NCBI GenBank assembly: GCA_030998225.1
Contig: JAPYXD010000680.1
Location: forward strand, 15,314,001-15,378,000
Length of the DNA: 64,000 nt
Direction: 5' to 3'
Origin: Diplolepis rosae
Taxonomy: Eukaryota > Arthropoda > Insecta > Hymenoptera > Diplolepididae
Under the pieces are notes generated by a model that was not told the DNA's origin, made no database searches, and was given only the letters and a program-made list of their open reading frames with translations. Position numbers and translations under genes: made by a program. Of this stretch, positions 33,874 through 45,720 are shown in pieces; position 1 is the stretch's first letter; the number at the start of each line of letters is the position of its first letter.

Positions 33874-34576
33874 AGAAATTGCCCAATTTGTTTCCAAGTT
33901 CCGATCTGGGCCCAATCGGATTTTACACATGTGGCCGCAGGAGGGCACATGGTGTGGCCCGGGTTGGAACCACATCGGATTATGATAGACAAGATTATTT
34001 TCGAATTTTGTGTTGTGGTCCTGTTATTGTATAGTGACTATATTGATATTAAAATGCCAAAAGCAAAAAGTACAAGGCGAGTTCGGAAATATTTTTTTAT
34101 TAACGGTAATTTGAAAAGAAAATTATAATTTTAAGTGTAGAACGTTATTGTGTTTCGTTATTTTTTATATCGTATATTTAATTTTCCAAAGTGAATTTTT
34201 TAGTAAGAAAATGATTAATAATGTAATTTATTTTTAGATGCAGAAGAATCTAATAGTTCTACAGACTACGAAAATGGGTTTGAAGATTATACTGTTTTTA
34301 TACCTTGAATTATACTGTTGCATCACTAATCTGAATTAATGAAATAAATTTTTTTGAACCAACTATTAATTGTTATTAAACGAAAAGCCTTTAAATTTTA
34401 CTATTTTTAAAAATACAAAATTAGAAGGGGCCATATCTGGATCAGATCGGGCCCCCATTTTACAAGACCAGATCTGGGCCCGATCGGGTAGGGCGTTTCA
34501 TTACTGGTCTGGCGCTAGACAGATTACCCTATCGGGGCCACATTTTTCCCGATCGGTGCCCCACCAAAATTTTTGC
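33874..34576. mobile_element. element W with CCCGTGCA ends, carrying small spliced-looking frames
   Basis: Ends CCCGTGCAGAAATT and (inverted) CCCGTGCAAAAATT interrupt R1 body; the R1 halves rejoin as ATAACTCTTAC. A 2-bp CT duplication is possible. GC-rich outer parts repeat GATCTGGGCCC / GATCGGGCCC. The AT-rich core holds an ATG frame (34,054-34,105) ending at a good donor (G|GTAATT) and a second frame (34,238-34,308) after TTTTTAG. Joined, they stay in frame for 41 codons including the stop (MPKAKSTRRVRK..., then DAEESNSSTDYENG). The superfamily is unknown. Confidence 0.7.
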
Positions 34577-34699
34577 ACGGGCTCTTACAAAAAAAATTTT
34601 ATAATGTTTTTTTGGAAACCAAATGTTTTTATTTTTAATAGCATTTTTTATTAATAAACAATAAATATAAAAGAAATTATTAACGTACTTAATTTTTTT

Positions 34700-35745
34700 G
34701 TTCATTATATTAAATAAATATAAATCAGAAGTAAAAAATATTATTTTTCAATTTCAGAATTGAATGTTATTTTTCGGTTTACTCAATTTTCTATTAGATA
34801 ATTAGATTAATACATATACATGTCATACCTTAAGGTTTCAGAAATTAAATGGTAGATAATATTCTCAACGTCGAGAAGATTCGAACCTATTTACTCGAAA
34901 CTAACAAATCATAGACGGTAACGTTAATTGTTCACCTAATACACAATTAAAATTTAGAAATGTATCCACTGTTAAAATGTAATTATATTGAATATTTGTC
35001 CACCTATGAATTAAAGGATCTGCGTTCGAGCTTTTTGCTTAACTACGTTTTAATTTAGGAAATTCAGTAAAGTTGGGGAAAAGTGGGTCATAATGAAAAT
35101 ATTTGGCACTAAAAGTATTTAAATTTATAAAATCAATAGAAAACTTGCCATAGTTTGTAATAAAATTTATTTCAATCCTTAATATAGTTTCTATTATTTT
35201 TCTATGATTTAATATTCATTTTGACTAAAAAATTTTACACGTTTCACATTTTCTATATTTTTCTAATTAGAATTTTAAAGGTACCTAAACCTGTAAAAAA
35301 CGGTAAGAAATAAACAGAACCTAATAAAATGTTATCTGTTTTTGAATAGAAAGTCTTTACAAATAACCCTAATTCATCTTATAAAACAATCTTTAAAGTT
35401 TTTAATTCTTATCAAAATGAAAAAAAAGTTTTATTATTATTTGTTTTATATTATTTGTCTTGTCGACTTTATAATGTAAAAATTATATTTACTGCCATGA
35501 TCAACTCAAACTGGAATTTGGTTTCATTCTAAATAGTTATTTCTGACAACATTGCATTAGTAGGATCACATCTGTGTTTATTGTAATTTGAAACTGGAAT
35601 CCTTGTTATTCTAACTAGATTAATGCTGACGATAGCAAAATAATTGACCCTGTTGAAGAATTTTTTTCCACTGCAGAGCCAGTGAACTTTATTGCTTACA
35701 AAACCTCGCAATGCAAAAGACTTTTGCAAAAGCAGTTATTGTTGT
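34700..35745. other. AT-rich sequence, no feature recognised
   Basis: There is a GGGGAAAAGTGGGTCATAATG phrase at about 35,075 that resembles one end of a MITE, but no partner was found. Confidence 0.4.
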
Positions 35746-35747
35746 TA

Positions 35748-36133
35748 TACACTTAGAAAAAAAATTTGATTCAATGAAAGAAAATAATTTGTTTGAATGG
35801 TTTTTTTTGGATTGAAACAAAATATTTATTTAAATTAAATAACATTTGTTCAATTTCAACAAAATATCTTCGGGCTCAATAAATATTTGTTCAAATCAAA
35901 TAAATTTTTCTTCAAAATAAACAAATTATTGCATTCATATACGGTCAAAGATATAATTTATTTGATTGAAGGCAGAAATTTGTTTGATTTAAACGAATTT
36001 TTTTTTGTTCAAAGATACTTTGTTCAAAGCAAACAAATTTTATTCAATTCTAATAAATCATTTTTTCAAATCAAAGAAAGTCTTCCAAACAAATACTTTT
36101 CTTTGATTCAATCAAATCTTTTTTCTCAGTGTG
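35748..36133. mobile_element. MITE with CACTTAGAAAAAAAA / CACTGAGAAAAAAG ends
   Basis: Left TACACTTAGAAAAAAAATTT and right AAATCTTTTTTCTCAGTGTGA are inverted. The interior is a run of TTTGTTCAAA / TTTGATTCAA units in both orientations. It resembles the MITE at 27.1 kb in organisation. Non-coding. Confidence 0.8.
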
Positions 36134-36383
36134 ACGTTAATGATATATATGTTGGAGTACTTGAAAAATTCACCTAATTTCAAAATTTTTAAATATTTTT
36201 AAGAATATAATAGGGACTTGAAAATACAAAGCAATTACATAGTTTAAATGTCACTATCGGCTGGTCCAGTTCGTTCATCATGTAACAGCTTGCGAATAGC
36301 CAGAATCCAACTGCAGATTGAAATTATAATACATTCATAACGAAGCAATAAGCTCTCCTTTTTACTCAACATACTCGTCCTCT

Positions 36384-36706
36384 TATCTCTAAATTTGAAT
36401 CAGTCAAAATCTACTGATTATCAGTGAAATTTGACTGATTCAAAAAGCTAAAAAGAGGTTACTGTAAATCAGTCAAATTTCACTGATTATTTCCGTGAAA
36501 ATTGACTGATTTGACAGTGGAAAAAAATTTTCGCTGATGAATCAGTGAAAATTAACTGATTTAACAGTGAATAATATTTTTCACTGATGAATCAGTGAAA
36601 ATTAACTGATTTAACAGTGAATAATATTTTTCACTGATGAATCAGTGAATAGGCAAATCACTGATTCAATCAGTGAACATTTGATTGATTCAGATTTAGA
36701 GAGTTC
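36384..36706. mobile_element. MITE of the CTCTAAATCTGAATCAG family with 50-bp internal repeats
   Basis: Left end ATCTCTAAATTTGAATCAG, right end CAGATTTAGAGAGT. Inside, a 50-bp unit (starting ATCAGTGAAAATTAACTGAT) occurs at 36,541-36,590 and 36,591-36,640 without change, and in diverged form at 36,491-36,540. The shorter relative at 26,124-26,327 lacks this expansion. Each unit holds two short inverted ATCAGT/ACTGAT boxes. Confidence 0.85.
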
Positions 36707-36709
36707 TTT

Positions 36710-39700
36710 CGTAGGAAAGCGACAAGTGTATTTTAAATTTGCCAACGTAGAAATAACAAATTGAGTAAACTCAGAATTGTAGACTTTACTCGTCTACTCA
36801 AATCTTTTTGATCGCAATAAAATTTACCATAAATTTATTTCGATTTATTGTACCTTTGCTAATTCATGAGCTGACAAAAAAGTCGATTTTTTAATTTTCC
36901 TTCTCAGTCCTCTTTCTTCGAGAGTAACAATACTATTTGAAAAATAAATTGTTTACACAGAAATTGATTTCTGAAATAAAAATTTTTCCGGCAGTTTTCG
37001 ATACTAAGGCAATTTTTTTTCTAATTAGTAGTACATAGAAAGAATTTTTCTTGAAACTCTTCAAAATCTTTTCCCTGCAAATAAATGTCTTTCTCCGTGT
37101 CGAACACGTCAGCAAAAACTAACATGGTTCATTCAAGAGTAGAAGTCTATTCGTTCGTACTCAATACCAGAAATCCAATCCTCTGAACCTTATCACCTTG
37201 GTGTTCAGTTAGAAAAAAGATCTTAGAAAGAAAGTTGGAATGTTTAGACTCGAATTAAATATAAAGTCTAATCAAAAGTTAATTGTATTCAATTTGTGGA
37301 CACAATTTTCTATATTTATTAACAAAATTATTTTTTTGTGTTTCAAATTTTTTTCATGAAAAATAATCTTTTCTCTTTCAAATTAGCCCTTCAATAATAA
37401 TATTGCTATTCTTGAGAGCAAAATTATCTATTTTTGCCTGAGGTATAATTTTCGTGAACGAACTTCCTTAAAGGTAACAATCTTTCACATACAAGTATTT
37501 CTTCTATTTCTTCTTTAGTCTTGGACTGCATTGTTTCATTCACATCATATAATTCATTTTATTGTATTCTTCAGTCTTGACAAGGACTGAAGCTTCAGTC
37601 GAAACGTTGACTTATTGGAAATAAAAAAAAATGTTAAGAAATTTGTTGACAAATATTTATTTGGAAAAAGATCTTTTCAATAAATACCAGAAAGGTCATT
37701 TGATTCAATATCATTAATAATATACTGATAACAACTACAATTATTTATATTATTTTTTATTTAATTCTAAATTTTTTTCACTAATATATTTAAAAATTAT
37801 CAGGTTTTCTGGGTAATTGTTCAGAAAAAGGAAATAATTTACAAGGTTTCACTGTGAAATGATTTATTTGATAAGAAAATAACTGTGTCAACAATATTTT
37901 TTATTATTTCAATTTTCTTCTACATAGGATGATTAGAAAGATATAAATAATTTTGAAATCTTTCAGAGTTATTTTTTTCGTTTGATTCTTTTTTGGTAGC
38001 AAATTTTATGGTCAGAATATTTGAAACGAATTTTCTATAACAGTTTTCAGAAGCACTCTAATTATTTAAGTTCGCTCATGTACTTAAGTTTATTTATTTC
38101 AAAGGTGGATAAATATATCGAACATAGCTAAGTATCTTTGGCACTAAAAAGATCTCTCAGTTCAGATGATTTACCATCATGCTTTGTAAATAAAAATAAG
38201 TCAATATTTGATATGTAATTTAAATAAGGAAGGGCAGTGGTCATAAAATTATTACTGAGAAATCCCTTTCGAAGTTATAAAACATGAATTACTTGGCTCG
38301 ACAGCTCTTTGTATTTTGTACATAAAACAATACCACAAATAACAAAATAACAATTTTGAATATTATAAGTATTATGCATGATATTGTGATAATTTAAAAA
38401 AAAAATATAATGATAATTTACTTTACTATAATGAAAATAGTTTTATTTGGGTTGTCTGTTCAAAGACATTTTCCCTCTGTAAAATGCATAAGGACGATGT
38501 AGTTTCGAGTTTCCGGACATAAATATATCCATGAGACGCCTTAACGATCCCATAAAATGTCCAATGTCGTGTCCACGAGTGTCCATAAGTGCTGACTCGA
38601 CTCCAATTTACGGTCTGACTAAACTGCAAACAGTGGTCAAAATCGAGTCTTCAGTTACAAAATTTTCAAAAGCCACGAAAAAAAAAGACATTAATAAATG
38701 AAATTAAAAGTTTTGATAATACCTTTAAAATAATTTAATTACGTGCTGTAATCTAAACATATTCTTTTAATATCAGTAATCCAGTATTTTAATTTATTTT
38801 TATATGAAGCGTAATTACTTATTTCATTTTGTTAATCTTCTCATAAAATTCTTTTTAAAAATGATTGAATTAATCATATCAAACATGTATCATATTTTTG
38901 AATTATTTTTATAGGCTCGTGTAATATATTTATTTTAACCTAACAAATTTACTCTATAAGAAAATATCAAATGATAAACATTTTAAAAATTTGGAAATAT
39001 ATTCTTCTGCAGTAAAAATTAAATAATATTGTCGAATAAAGACACTTACAAAAAAAAAAATTCACTCGAATAACTAATTATCGAATAATGTCATTCAGCT
39101 TAAAAACCTGTTAATTTGACACCCACATCTTCGCTTCAGCTGTCATATAAAAATAGTAAAAATTAATAGATAATTTAGTCAAGCTTGATCACTAGTTTAT
39201 CGCCAATTATGAAAAAATTTGACAAAATTGATGATAATAAAATTATAACTATATGAAATTATATGATTATATAAAAATGTACAAAATTATAATTATAATT
39301 TTCGAAAATGTCAGTCATGTATGGAAATTTAGTCCCTGATTTAATTAATTAATTTTATTGTCTGATTTTTCACCAGTCAAATTTGATTTTTTTAGGTTTA
39401 AAAAGCTTGTAAAGATATTTAAAAAAATAGAATCTCGTGACAAGTATAATTCATTTTATCTCTTCAGGCATTTTTACATGCTCTTGTATATTGGATGCTG
39501 GAAGATTGAAACCGAAATTGCAAATCGATAGGAAGCCGCATTTATAGGAAGTGGAAACAAGAACATTGCAAAACCTTGGGGACGGTATGCGGTACATACG
39601 TTTCGCATTCACTACGACGATTTCCATTGAAAACTACAGTTTCGAATTTCTGTGCTGAGTCATTATGGGTCCCAAGTTTGCCAGAAACTTCTGTGTAAAT

Positions 39701-40140
39701 AGAACTTTGGATACATGCAACAGCTCGTACTTCTAATTTGTAGAGAAATATGTATGTATGGTAAGGTAATTATATTCAAATTTTGGGTAGAGTGGATTGT
39801 AAAACATGTTTATGAATTTCACTGTGTCACCAATTCCAAGCAATTACTTGTACATTTGGATACAAAGGTCTTCATCTCATAAATTAAAGATGCCAAATAA
39901 GATTTCAACTTCAAAAACTGTTAATTTAACGAATTTCAAAGAAAGTGGGTGTTAGAATTTCCAAATAACACGTGCTTCGTTCTTTTAAAAAATTTGTGAC
40001 CTATCAATTAAAAATTTCAGCTCTAATTTTTTCGAAAATCTTACGTTGAGGGTCATATTTGTATTCAGTGTGTCTGATTTACTAATGAAGAAAGCTTCTA
40101 TTTTAAAGTACAAAATTGTCTTACACTGTGTTATTATTTT
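36710..40140. other. long AT-rich tract, mostly featureless
   Basis: 3.4 kb without recognisable element ends, known motifs or frames over about 70 codons. One exception is 37,576-37,610, where a perfect 16-bp palindrome (GACTGAAGCTTCAGTC) is followed by GAAACGTTGAC, resembling the hammerhead-like motifs at 10,001 and 58,782. It is the best candidate in the window for old unique sequence. Confidence 0.45.
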
Positions 40141-40268
40141 TATATTGGATCTATAACTTAATTCGTGCGGTTTGCTAAGAGATGGCGTAACTTGATTATT
40201 ATTCCATCGTTCCAATATTCCGAACATGCGTTGGAAAGTTACTGTCATTGTGCGTCTTTTTCAGTATA

Positions 40269-41412
40269 CCAGGGGTGTTAGTTGAAGTTTGCCGGTTTTT
40301 TCAATAAAGAAAACGCTTAATTCTCAAGGGAATCTCAAAAAAATTTTATTCAAAGTATTGACCATTGGATTCTACACATTTTGTCCATCTTTCAGGCAAA
40401 TCATGGATACCATTCCAAAAAAACTTTTTCTCTTTCAAGGCAAACCATTCGACGAGCCATTTTTCGACTTCTTCAAAATTGGCGAAGCGCTGCTCTGCGA
40501 GTGAGTGTCCCATCGATGCGAAAAGGTGACAGTTGGACGGGGCGAGGTCTGGAGAGTACGGCGGGTGCGATAATATTTCCCAATTCAATGCTTTTAATGT
40601 GTTCTTCACCACTTTAGCGGTATGAGACGGTGCGTTGTCATGTTGTAGGATAACTTTGCCATGTCTTCGGGCCCATTCCGGCCGTTTTTCGATCAACGCA
40701 TGATTCAAATTGATAATTTGTTGTCGGTAGCGATCCGTATTCACCGTCTCACCAGGTTTTAATAACTCGAAGTACACCTCACCACACTGGTCCCACCAAA
40801 CACAGAGCATTGTCTTAAGGCCAAAGCGATTTGGCCTTGGAGTCGATGGGCTGACCTCACCAGGTGAAAGCCATGATTTTTTCTGCTTCGGGTTCTCGAA
40901 ATATATCCATTTTTCGTCCCCCGTGACAATTCGATGCAGAAAAGATTTCCTTCGAACCGTTGAAGCAGCATTTCACAAATGGTTTTTCGATTTTCCATTT
41001 GTCTATCGTTCAGTTGGTGTGGTACCCATTTTCCATAATACCGGGATGTTCATTGTCTATTAAATCCAAATCTCCACTTTTAAATTGAAGAAACCATGTC
41101 TCACATGTTCTAATCACTGGAGCATGTTCACCATAAGTTCCTACTAGCAATCGATGAGCTTCAACTGCTTTTTTCTTTTGATGAAATAAGAAAAGCAACG
41201 AATGCCGCAAATGCGATTTACTTGGAACGAAACTCGACATATTCACTGAGGTAAACAACTATGATGCTATTATTTTGGCAGAATGAAATTGTGTATTTTT
41301 TAAGGTTATTGTCCATAGAAACATATGACATAGATGCCAAATCATAGAAATGTATACATATCTCTAGCGACATCTATGAGTAAAACCGGCAAATTTCAAT
41401 TAACACCCCTGC
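40269..41412 (-). mobile_element. inner mariner nested in MLE2
   Basis: Ends CCAGGGGTGTTAGTTGAAGT and (inverted) GCAGGGGTGTTAATTGAAAT, continuing through TTTGCCGGTTTT. TA lies at 40,267-40,268 and again at 41,413-41,414. MLE3 has the uninterrupted sequence (CAGTATATTTCATAC), so the duplication of TA is read directly. The gene on the minus strand is broken by deletion and frameshifts. Confidence 0.94.
40346..41240 (-). pseudogene. transposase of the inner mariner, deleted and frameshifted
   Basis: Begins MSSFVPSKSHLRHSLLFLF and ends ESNGQYFE. After residue 72 or so (IDNEHPG) the sequence jumps to a point after the second helix-turn-helix, a deletion of roughly 150 bp. A further frameshift near 40,960 separates the TGDEKW equivalent from the C-terminal frame starting MLCVWWDQCGEVYFEL. 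The second catalytic Asp is kept (QHDNAPSH). The third is Asn (LAPSNCHLF instead of LAPSDYHLF), so the enzyme would be dead even without the deletion. The span is 895 bp, compared with 1,038 in intact relatives. Confidence 0.9.
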
Positions 41413-41462
41413 TATGTCATACATTTGAAGCTTAAACAACAATAATTTTTTTTCACTCAAAT

Positions 41463-42500
41463 ATGTCGAACTTTGTGCCTGAAAAAGTGTTTTTGCGGGG
41501 AGTTCTTCTTCATTACTTTAATATGAATAAAACTGCTGCCGAAAGTCATCGTATTTTGGTGGAAGTTTATGGTGAACATGCTCTAGCTGAGCGAACGTGT
41601 CAAAAGTGGTTTGCACGATTTAAGAGTGGTGGTTCTGGCTTGGAAGACGAAGAAAGTCCTGGGCAGCCAAAAAAGTTTAGAGATGAAGAACTGGAAGCAT
41701 TACACGATGAAGATTGTTGCCAAACACAAGAAGAGCTCGCAGAATCTCTGGGAGTCACTCAAGCAGCCAATTCAAAAGTTTAAAACCTTGCCGGATACCT
41801 TCGAAAGCAAGGTAATTGGGTTCCACATGAACTCAAGCCGAGAGACGTTGAAAGGTGGTTTTGCATGTCCGAAATTCTGCTGGAACGCCACAAAAAGAAG
41901 TCATTTTTGCATCAGATTGTAACTGGTGATGAAAAATGGATCCATTACGACAACCCCAAGTGCAAAAAATCATATGTGAAACCCGGCCAACCAGCCAAAT
42001 TAACGGCAAAGCCGAATATCCATGGCGCGAAGGTAATGCTCTGTATTTGGTGGGATCAGAAGGGTGTGCTGTATTATGAGCTGCTAAAACCGGGTGAAAC
42101 CATCAATGGAGAACGCTACCGAACACAATTAATCCGTTTGAAGAGAGCAATAGCCGAAAAACGCCCGGAATATGCGACCAGACACGAGGCAATAATTTTC
42201 CACCATGACAACGCTCGGCCCCATGTTGCTATTCCGGTTAAGAACTATTTGGAAAACAGTGGATGGGAAGTTTTACCCCACCCGCCTTATAGCCCAGCCT
42301 TTGCCCCTTCTGACTACCATTTGTTCCGGTCGATGCAGAACGCCCTCACTGGAATACGGTTCACATCAGAACAGGGTATCAAAAATTGTCTTAATTCATT
42401 CTTGGCCACCAAGCCGGCGCAGTTCTTTTGGGATGGAATCCCCAAATTGCCTGAAAGTTGGGAAAAAGTCATAGCTTCAGATGGGCAATACTTTGAATAA
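41463..42500 (+). pseudogene. mariner transposase of MLE2, one stop codon from open
   Basis: The span is 346 codons from MSNFVPEKVFLRGVLLHYF to ASDGQYFE, identical in length to the family. The N-terminal helix-turn-helix domains occupy about residues 1-110. WVPHEL follows, then TGDEKW (first Asp), [10 protein letters not shown] (second) and APSDYHLF (third), 34 residues apart, so the DD34D triad is complete. The only break is TAA at 41,781-41,783 after ANSKV; MLE3 has a stop at the same place. YSPAFAPSD departs from the usual YSPDLAPSD just before the third Asp. A shorter protein starting at MSEILLERH (41,865) would keep the catalytic domain but lose DNA binding. Confidence 0.93.
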
Positions 42501-42579
42501 TACTATTGTACATGTTTTTCTTAAATAAACGTTCAAGTTTTGAAAAAAAACCGCACGAATTAAGTTATGGATCTAATAC

Positions 42580-42944
42580 TTAAATATAATTCAATTGCAA
42601 TAATTTAAATATCTATTGAAAATGTGATTTTTTGCACCTACTTTTATTAATTTATTGTTAAGTCCAAAATACCAAGCTAGACTGTAAATAATAGGTTTCG
42701 ATCTCACCGAAACGGGTTATCTAACGATCAACCAAAGATTCGATTGAGTCTGTTTTCGAAAGCTCTCTAATTGATACGACCTTAGCACCTGTGTTTTCAC
42801 CAGATTATTTGATATCTTAGTTCGCAAAAGAACATTAACTGTAAAAGCAATGAAAAAAGAGTAAATTAAGAATTTCGTCTTTCAAAATACAGATTTAGTG
42901 AAAAACTACATCTCATCTAAAAATTATGTGTAAACCTGTAACAT
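42580..42944. other. AT-rich sequence, no feature recognised
   Basis: Nothing beyond poly-A/T runs. Confidence 0.5.
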
Positions 42945-43268
42945 ACCTTTTTAAGAAGGCACTTAACTATCTATCATTTTCCTATAGATATACATCAGTA
43001 GAAGACTTAACTAAAATTTTAGCCCTTAATATCGAGAAATAAAAAAATTATGAATTTTTTCGTAAAAACGGTAAATTTTCATTTTTTTTTACTTATGCAT
43101 TTTTTTAGCATACTTAAATTTAATTATTGTCTATGTAACCTACACGATTCATTAGAGCAAGCTCTTAAAAAGTTCTAAAAAACTTTTAAAGTATGAATAA
43201 TCAATAGTTTTTCTTTATAACGATTTTTGTCGCTGGGGTCTTAAGGACCGATGTCTGGCAAGTAAGGG
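42945..43268. mobile_element. right part of a piggyBac-like element (J3)
   Basis: Shares ACATCAGTAGAAGACTTAAC, TTATGAATTTTTTCGTAAAA and GCATACTTAAATTTAATTAT with 11.1-11.4 kb, and ends CTGGCAAGTAAGGG followed by TTAA (43,269-43,272), like the right end of element J. The subterminal GGGTCTTAAGGACC corresponds to J's GGGTCCTTTGGACCC palindrome. The left end is missing, as in J2. Confidence 0.65.
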
Positions 43269-43523
43269 TTAAAAAACAGCCTAAAGTGCGCGATTTAACT
43301 GTTGTGCTCTTGTATATAACACATCTCTCAATAATTTCGTGAAATGGCTAATAAAACAACAACTTTTAGGCAAACTTCGATGAATTTAGTCTTTTGAAGT
43401 CGTTCTTCTCGGTTGCAAACTTCAGACCGTATATGGTATTTGACAGCTGACGTTTCATAGATTATTCAGTAAAAAAGAAGTTTCAAGTTTTGTTGTTTAT
43501 TTATTGTTTTGCAATGATTTTAA

Positions 43524-43895
43524 ATGGAGATTCCAGACGGTCATTTTCGTCACATTTTACTTTATTACTTCCGTAAAGGTAAAACGCAGTGCAAGATCGG
43601 AAAAAGTTGTATGATGTTTATGGTAAAAAATCATTAACAGAACGCCAGTGCCAGAATTGGTTTGCTCGTTTTCGTTCCGGATATTTTTACGTCAAGGATG
43701 CACCACGCTCTGGACGCCCAAATGAAGTTGAGGACGACAAAATAAAAGCAGTGACAGAAAATAACCGGCGTATAACACATGAGATCGCAGAGAAGCTTAA
43801 CATATCGCATACATGCGTTGAAAGATATTTAAAACAACTTGGTTACGTGAATAAGCTCGATATTTAGGTTCTTCACAAATTGAACGAAATTCAAC
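43524..43895 (+). pseudogene. mariner transposase, N-terminal piece
   Basis: MEIPDGHFRHILLYYFRKGK, then a small deletion and frameshift near 43,585, then ERQCQNWFARFRSGYF, DAPRSGRPNEVEDDKIKA and a second helix-turn-helix (ITHEIAEKLNISHTCVERY). LKQLGYVNKLDI is followed by TAG where relatives have Trp. The sequence ends at LHKLNEIQL, where the opposite-strand mariner begins. The catalytic domain is absent. The sequence resembles the group that includes the SETMAR-type mariners. Confidence 0.85.
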
Positions 43896-44735
43896 TCTTT
43901 GGCCTCCAAACACGCTTCAGTTTCGGCAATCACATCTTCAATGGAGCCAAATTTTCTTCCCTGCGGCATTTTTTAGGTCTGCAAACCAGATCCGGTTCAA
44001 TCCAGATCCGGAGTCAGATCCGGAGAATACGGTGGATGGGGAAGCAATTCAAAGTGCAATTCGTGCAATTTTGCACTTTTTTCTTCTTCATTTGGGGTCG
44101 TTTTTTCACAATTTCTTCCTTCAAACGCACCAATAACGCCATATAATGTTCGCTATTGATGGTTCTTCCTTTCTCAAGGTAATCGATGAATAAAATACCT
44201 TGTGCATTCCAAAATACGAAAGCCAAAACCTTACCAGCTGACATTTGCGTTTTTGGCCACTTTGGACGGTTTTTACCCTTCGCTGTCCACTCAGCTGACT
44301 GTCGATTTGACTCTGGAGTGTAGTGATGGATCTCATGCTCAAATGTTGATGCAAAATGGTGAATACACTACCTTTTGATATCTTTAAGGTGTCAGCTATC
44401 TCACGCAACTTCAATTTACGATCGGCCAAAACCATTTTCTAGACTTTTTTATGTTTTCTGAAACAACTGCAGCATTTGGGCGACCAGAGCGTTGAGCATA
44501 ATCATGGTTTGTACGGCCGCGTTTAAAATCAGCAAACCACTTCTCTACCATCTGTCTCGATGGGGCAGAGTCCAGATAACATTTGTTAAGCCATCGCTTT
44601 ACTTGAACGATATTTTTTCTCATTAAAGAGCAATGCTTTATCAAGACACGAAATTCAGATTTTTCTATTGTTTTTAAAATTACAAAAGTATATGGATTTG
44701 ACAACACTCGCACTTCATGCTCAATGTTATCGGTT
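43896..44735 (-). pseudogene. irritans-type mariner transposase, broken
   Basis: Read from about 44,700 on the minus strand: EFRVLIKHCSLMRKN, WFADFKRGRTNHDYAQRSGR, ADRKLKLREIADTLKISKGS, a damaged middle, then MSAGKVLAFVFWNAQGILFI and DYLEKGRTINSEHYMALL. The HQDNAPCH motif with the second catalytic Asp is deleted after KKKKV. The C-terminal part is scattered over frames and stops near 43,896, losing the final 30 or so residues. The wording is that of the irritans mariner subfamily. Confidence 0.87.
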
Positions 44736-44739
44736 TGAA

Positions 44740-45720
44740 AAAAATGACTATTAATTTAGAATGATATCTTTTTTAATTAGAACAAAAAATATACATCTCA
44801 TTGACAATGTCTGGAGAAAATTTGTAAATCTTTTCAAGAAACAGTTTTGCATTTCAACGTTTTTTTCATATATTGCATATTTTGACTAAACAATAGGTTT
44901 TATAATTTTCAATTATATTTTTTTAAATCAAAAATAAAAATGTAGATCTTATAAAAAAAATAGTCAAATTAAAATTTGTCGATCTTTCTCCAGTAAACAA
45001 TTTTGTATCCTAACCTTTCTTCCTATCTTGTATAGTTTTATTAGAAAATGAAATTTTATTATTGGATTTTTTTGCACTCTCATCATTTGAGAAGGTATTG
45101 ACCATTTTTTCATAGAAGTTATGTTATTAAAAATAAAAACTTTTGTTGACGAAAAAAACTATTCGAGATATGAAAAAAATTTTGAAGACAAAATTGTTCA
45201 TCACAAGAAGATATAGATGAGAATAAATGAAAAATTCCATTTTGCACCAAATTTATGCGGGATACGAAAAAAATGTTGAGATGCAAAATTTTTCTTTTCA
45301 GAAAAGTCTATAAATTTGCTGAAGCCTATTTTTTTATAAGAGTTATATCTTTTGTTTATTAATGAAAAATATTATTAAAAATTAAAAACTCTTTTTAAGC
45401 AAAACTCTACGCAGAATATGAAAAAAAATGTTGAGACAAAAATTGTTCATCTCAAGAAGATATACTATTTTACTGCAGAAAATTTTCTGATCGGACACGC
45501 AGTTTTTGTTTTAGTCGTGAAAAACGTTAACGTTTCAAAAAGATCTACAAATTGCTTTTTAATGCAAACGTGGCTCCAATGGATATGAAGTAAAAATTGA
45601 GCGCGAGTATTACGATCAGAATGTGTTCTTTAAGGCCGATAGAGCCTTAAGTGAATTTAATTTTATTCCTTATTTTAAATCAAAAACAAATTTAGTAATT
45701 TGTGAGCAAAGGACATAAAA
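44740..45720. repeat. R1 dispersed repeat, copies g (minus) and h (plus)
   Basis: 44,745-45,070 is minus-oriented R1 body (CAACGTTTTTTTCATATATTGC). At 45,075 a head hairpin (CTCTCATCATTTGAGAAGGT) begins a plus-oriented copy whose tail is at 45,595-45,700 (GAGCGCGAGTATTACGATCA, then AAGGCCGATAGAGCCTTAAG). The two copies meet head to truncated head. Confidence 0.7.

Larger units (their letters stand above)
32150..34690 (-). repeat. R1 dispersed repeat, copy f (two insertions inside)
   Basis: A minus-oriented copy. The tail at 32,157-32,490 has GATACTGAAGCTCAAGTCAA, GGCACTATCAGTCTTAAG and GCGCTTCGCGCTC. Its body runs from CGTATTCTGCGTAGAGTTTT at 32,517 and is cut by element J, resumes at 33,668, is cut again by element W, and fades out after 34,577. 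The copy at 61.95-63.15 kb shows the uninterrupted order. Confidence 0.75.
40145..42576 (+). mobile_element. mariner element MLE2 (DD34D), carrying a second mariner
   Basis: Ends TTGGATCTATAACTTAATTC and the inverted right end finishing GGATCTAA at 42,576, with TA at 40,143-40,144 and 42,577-42,578. The 5' leader (40,145-40,268) is cut by a 1,144-bp mariner of another subfamily and resumes at 41,415. Without it, MLE2 is about 1.29 kb, the same as MLE3. Its gene is the least damaged of the three family members in the window. Confidence 0.94.

Noticed and set aside
36491..36640. Regular 50-bp repeats resembling a CRISPR array
   Set aside because: Units are head-to-tail with no unique spacers, lie inside a MITE, and the sequence is eukaryotic.
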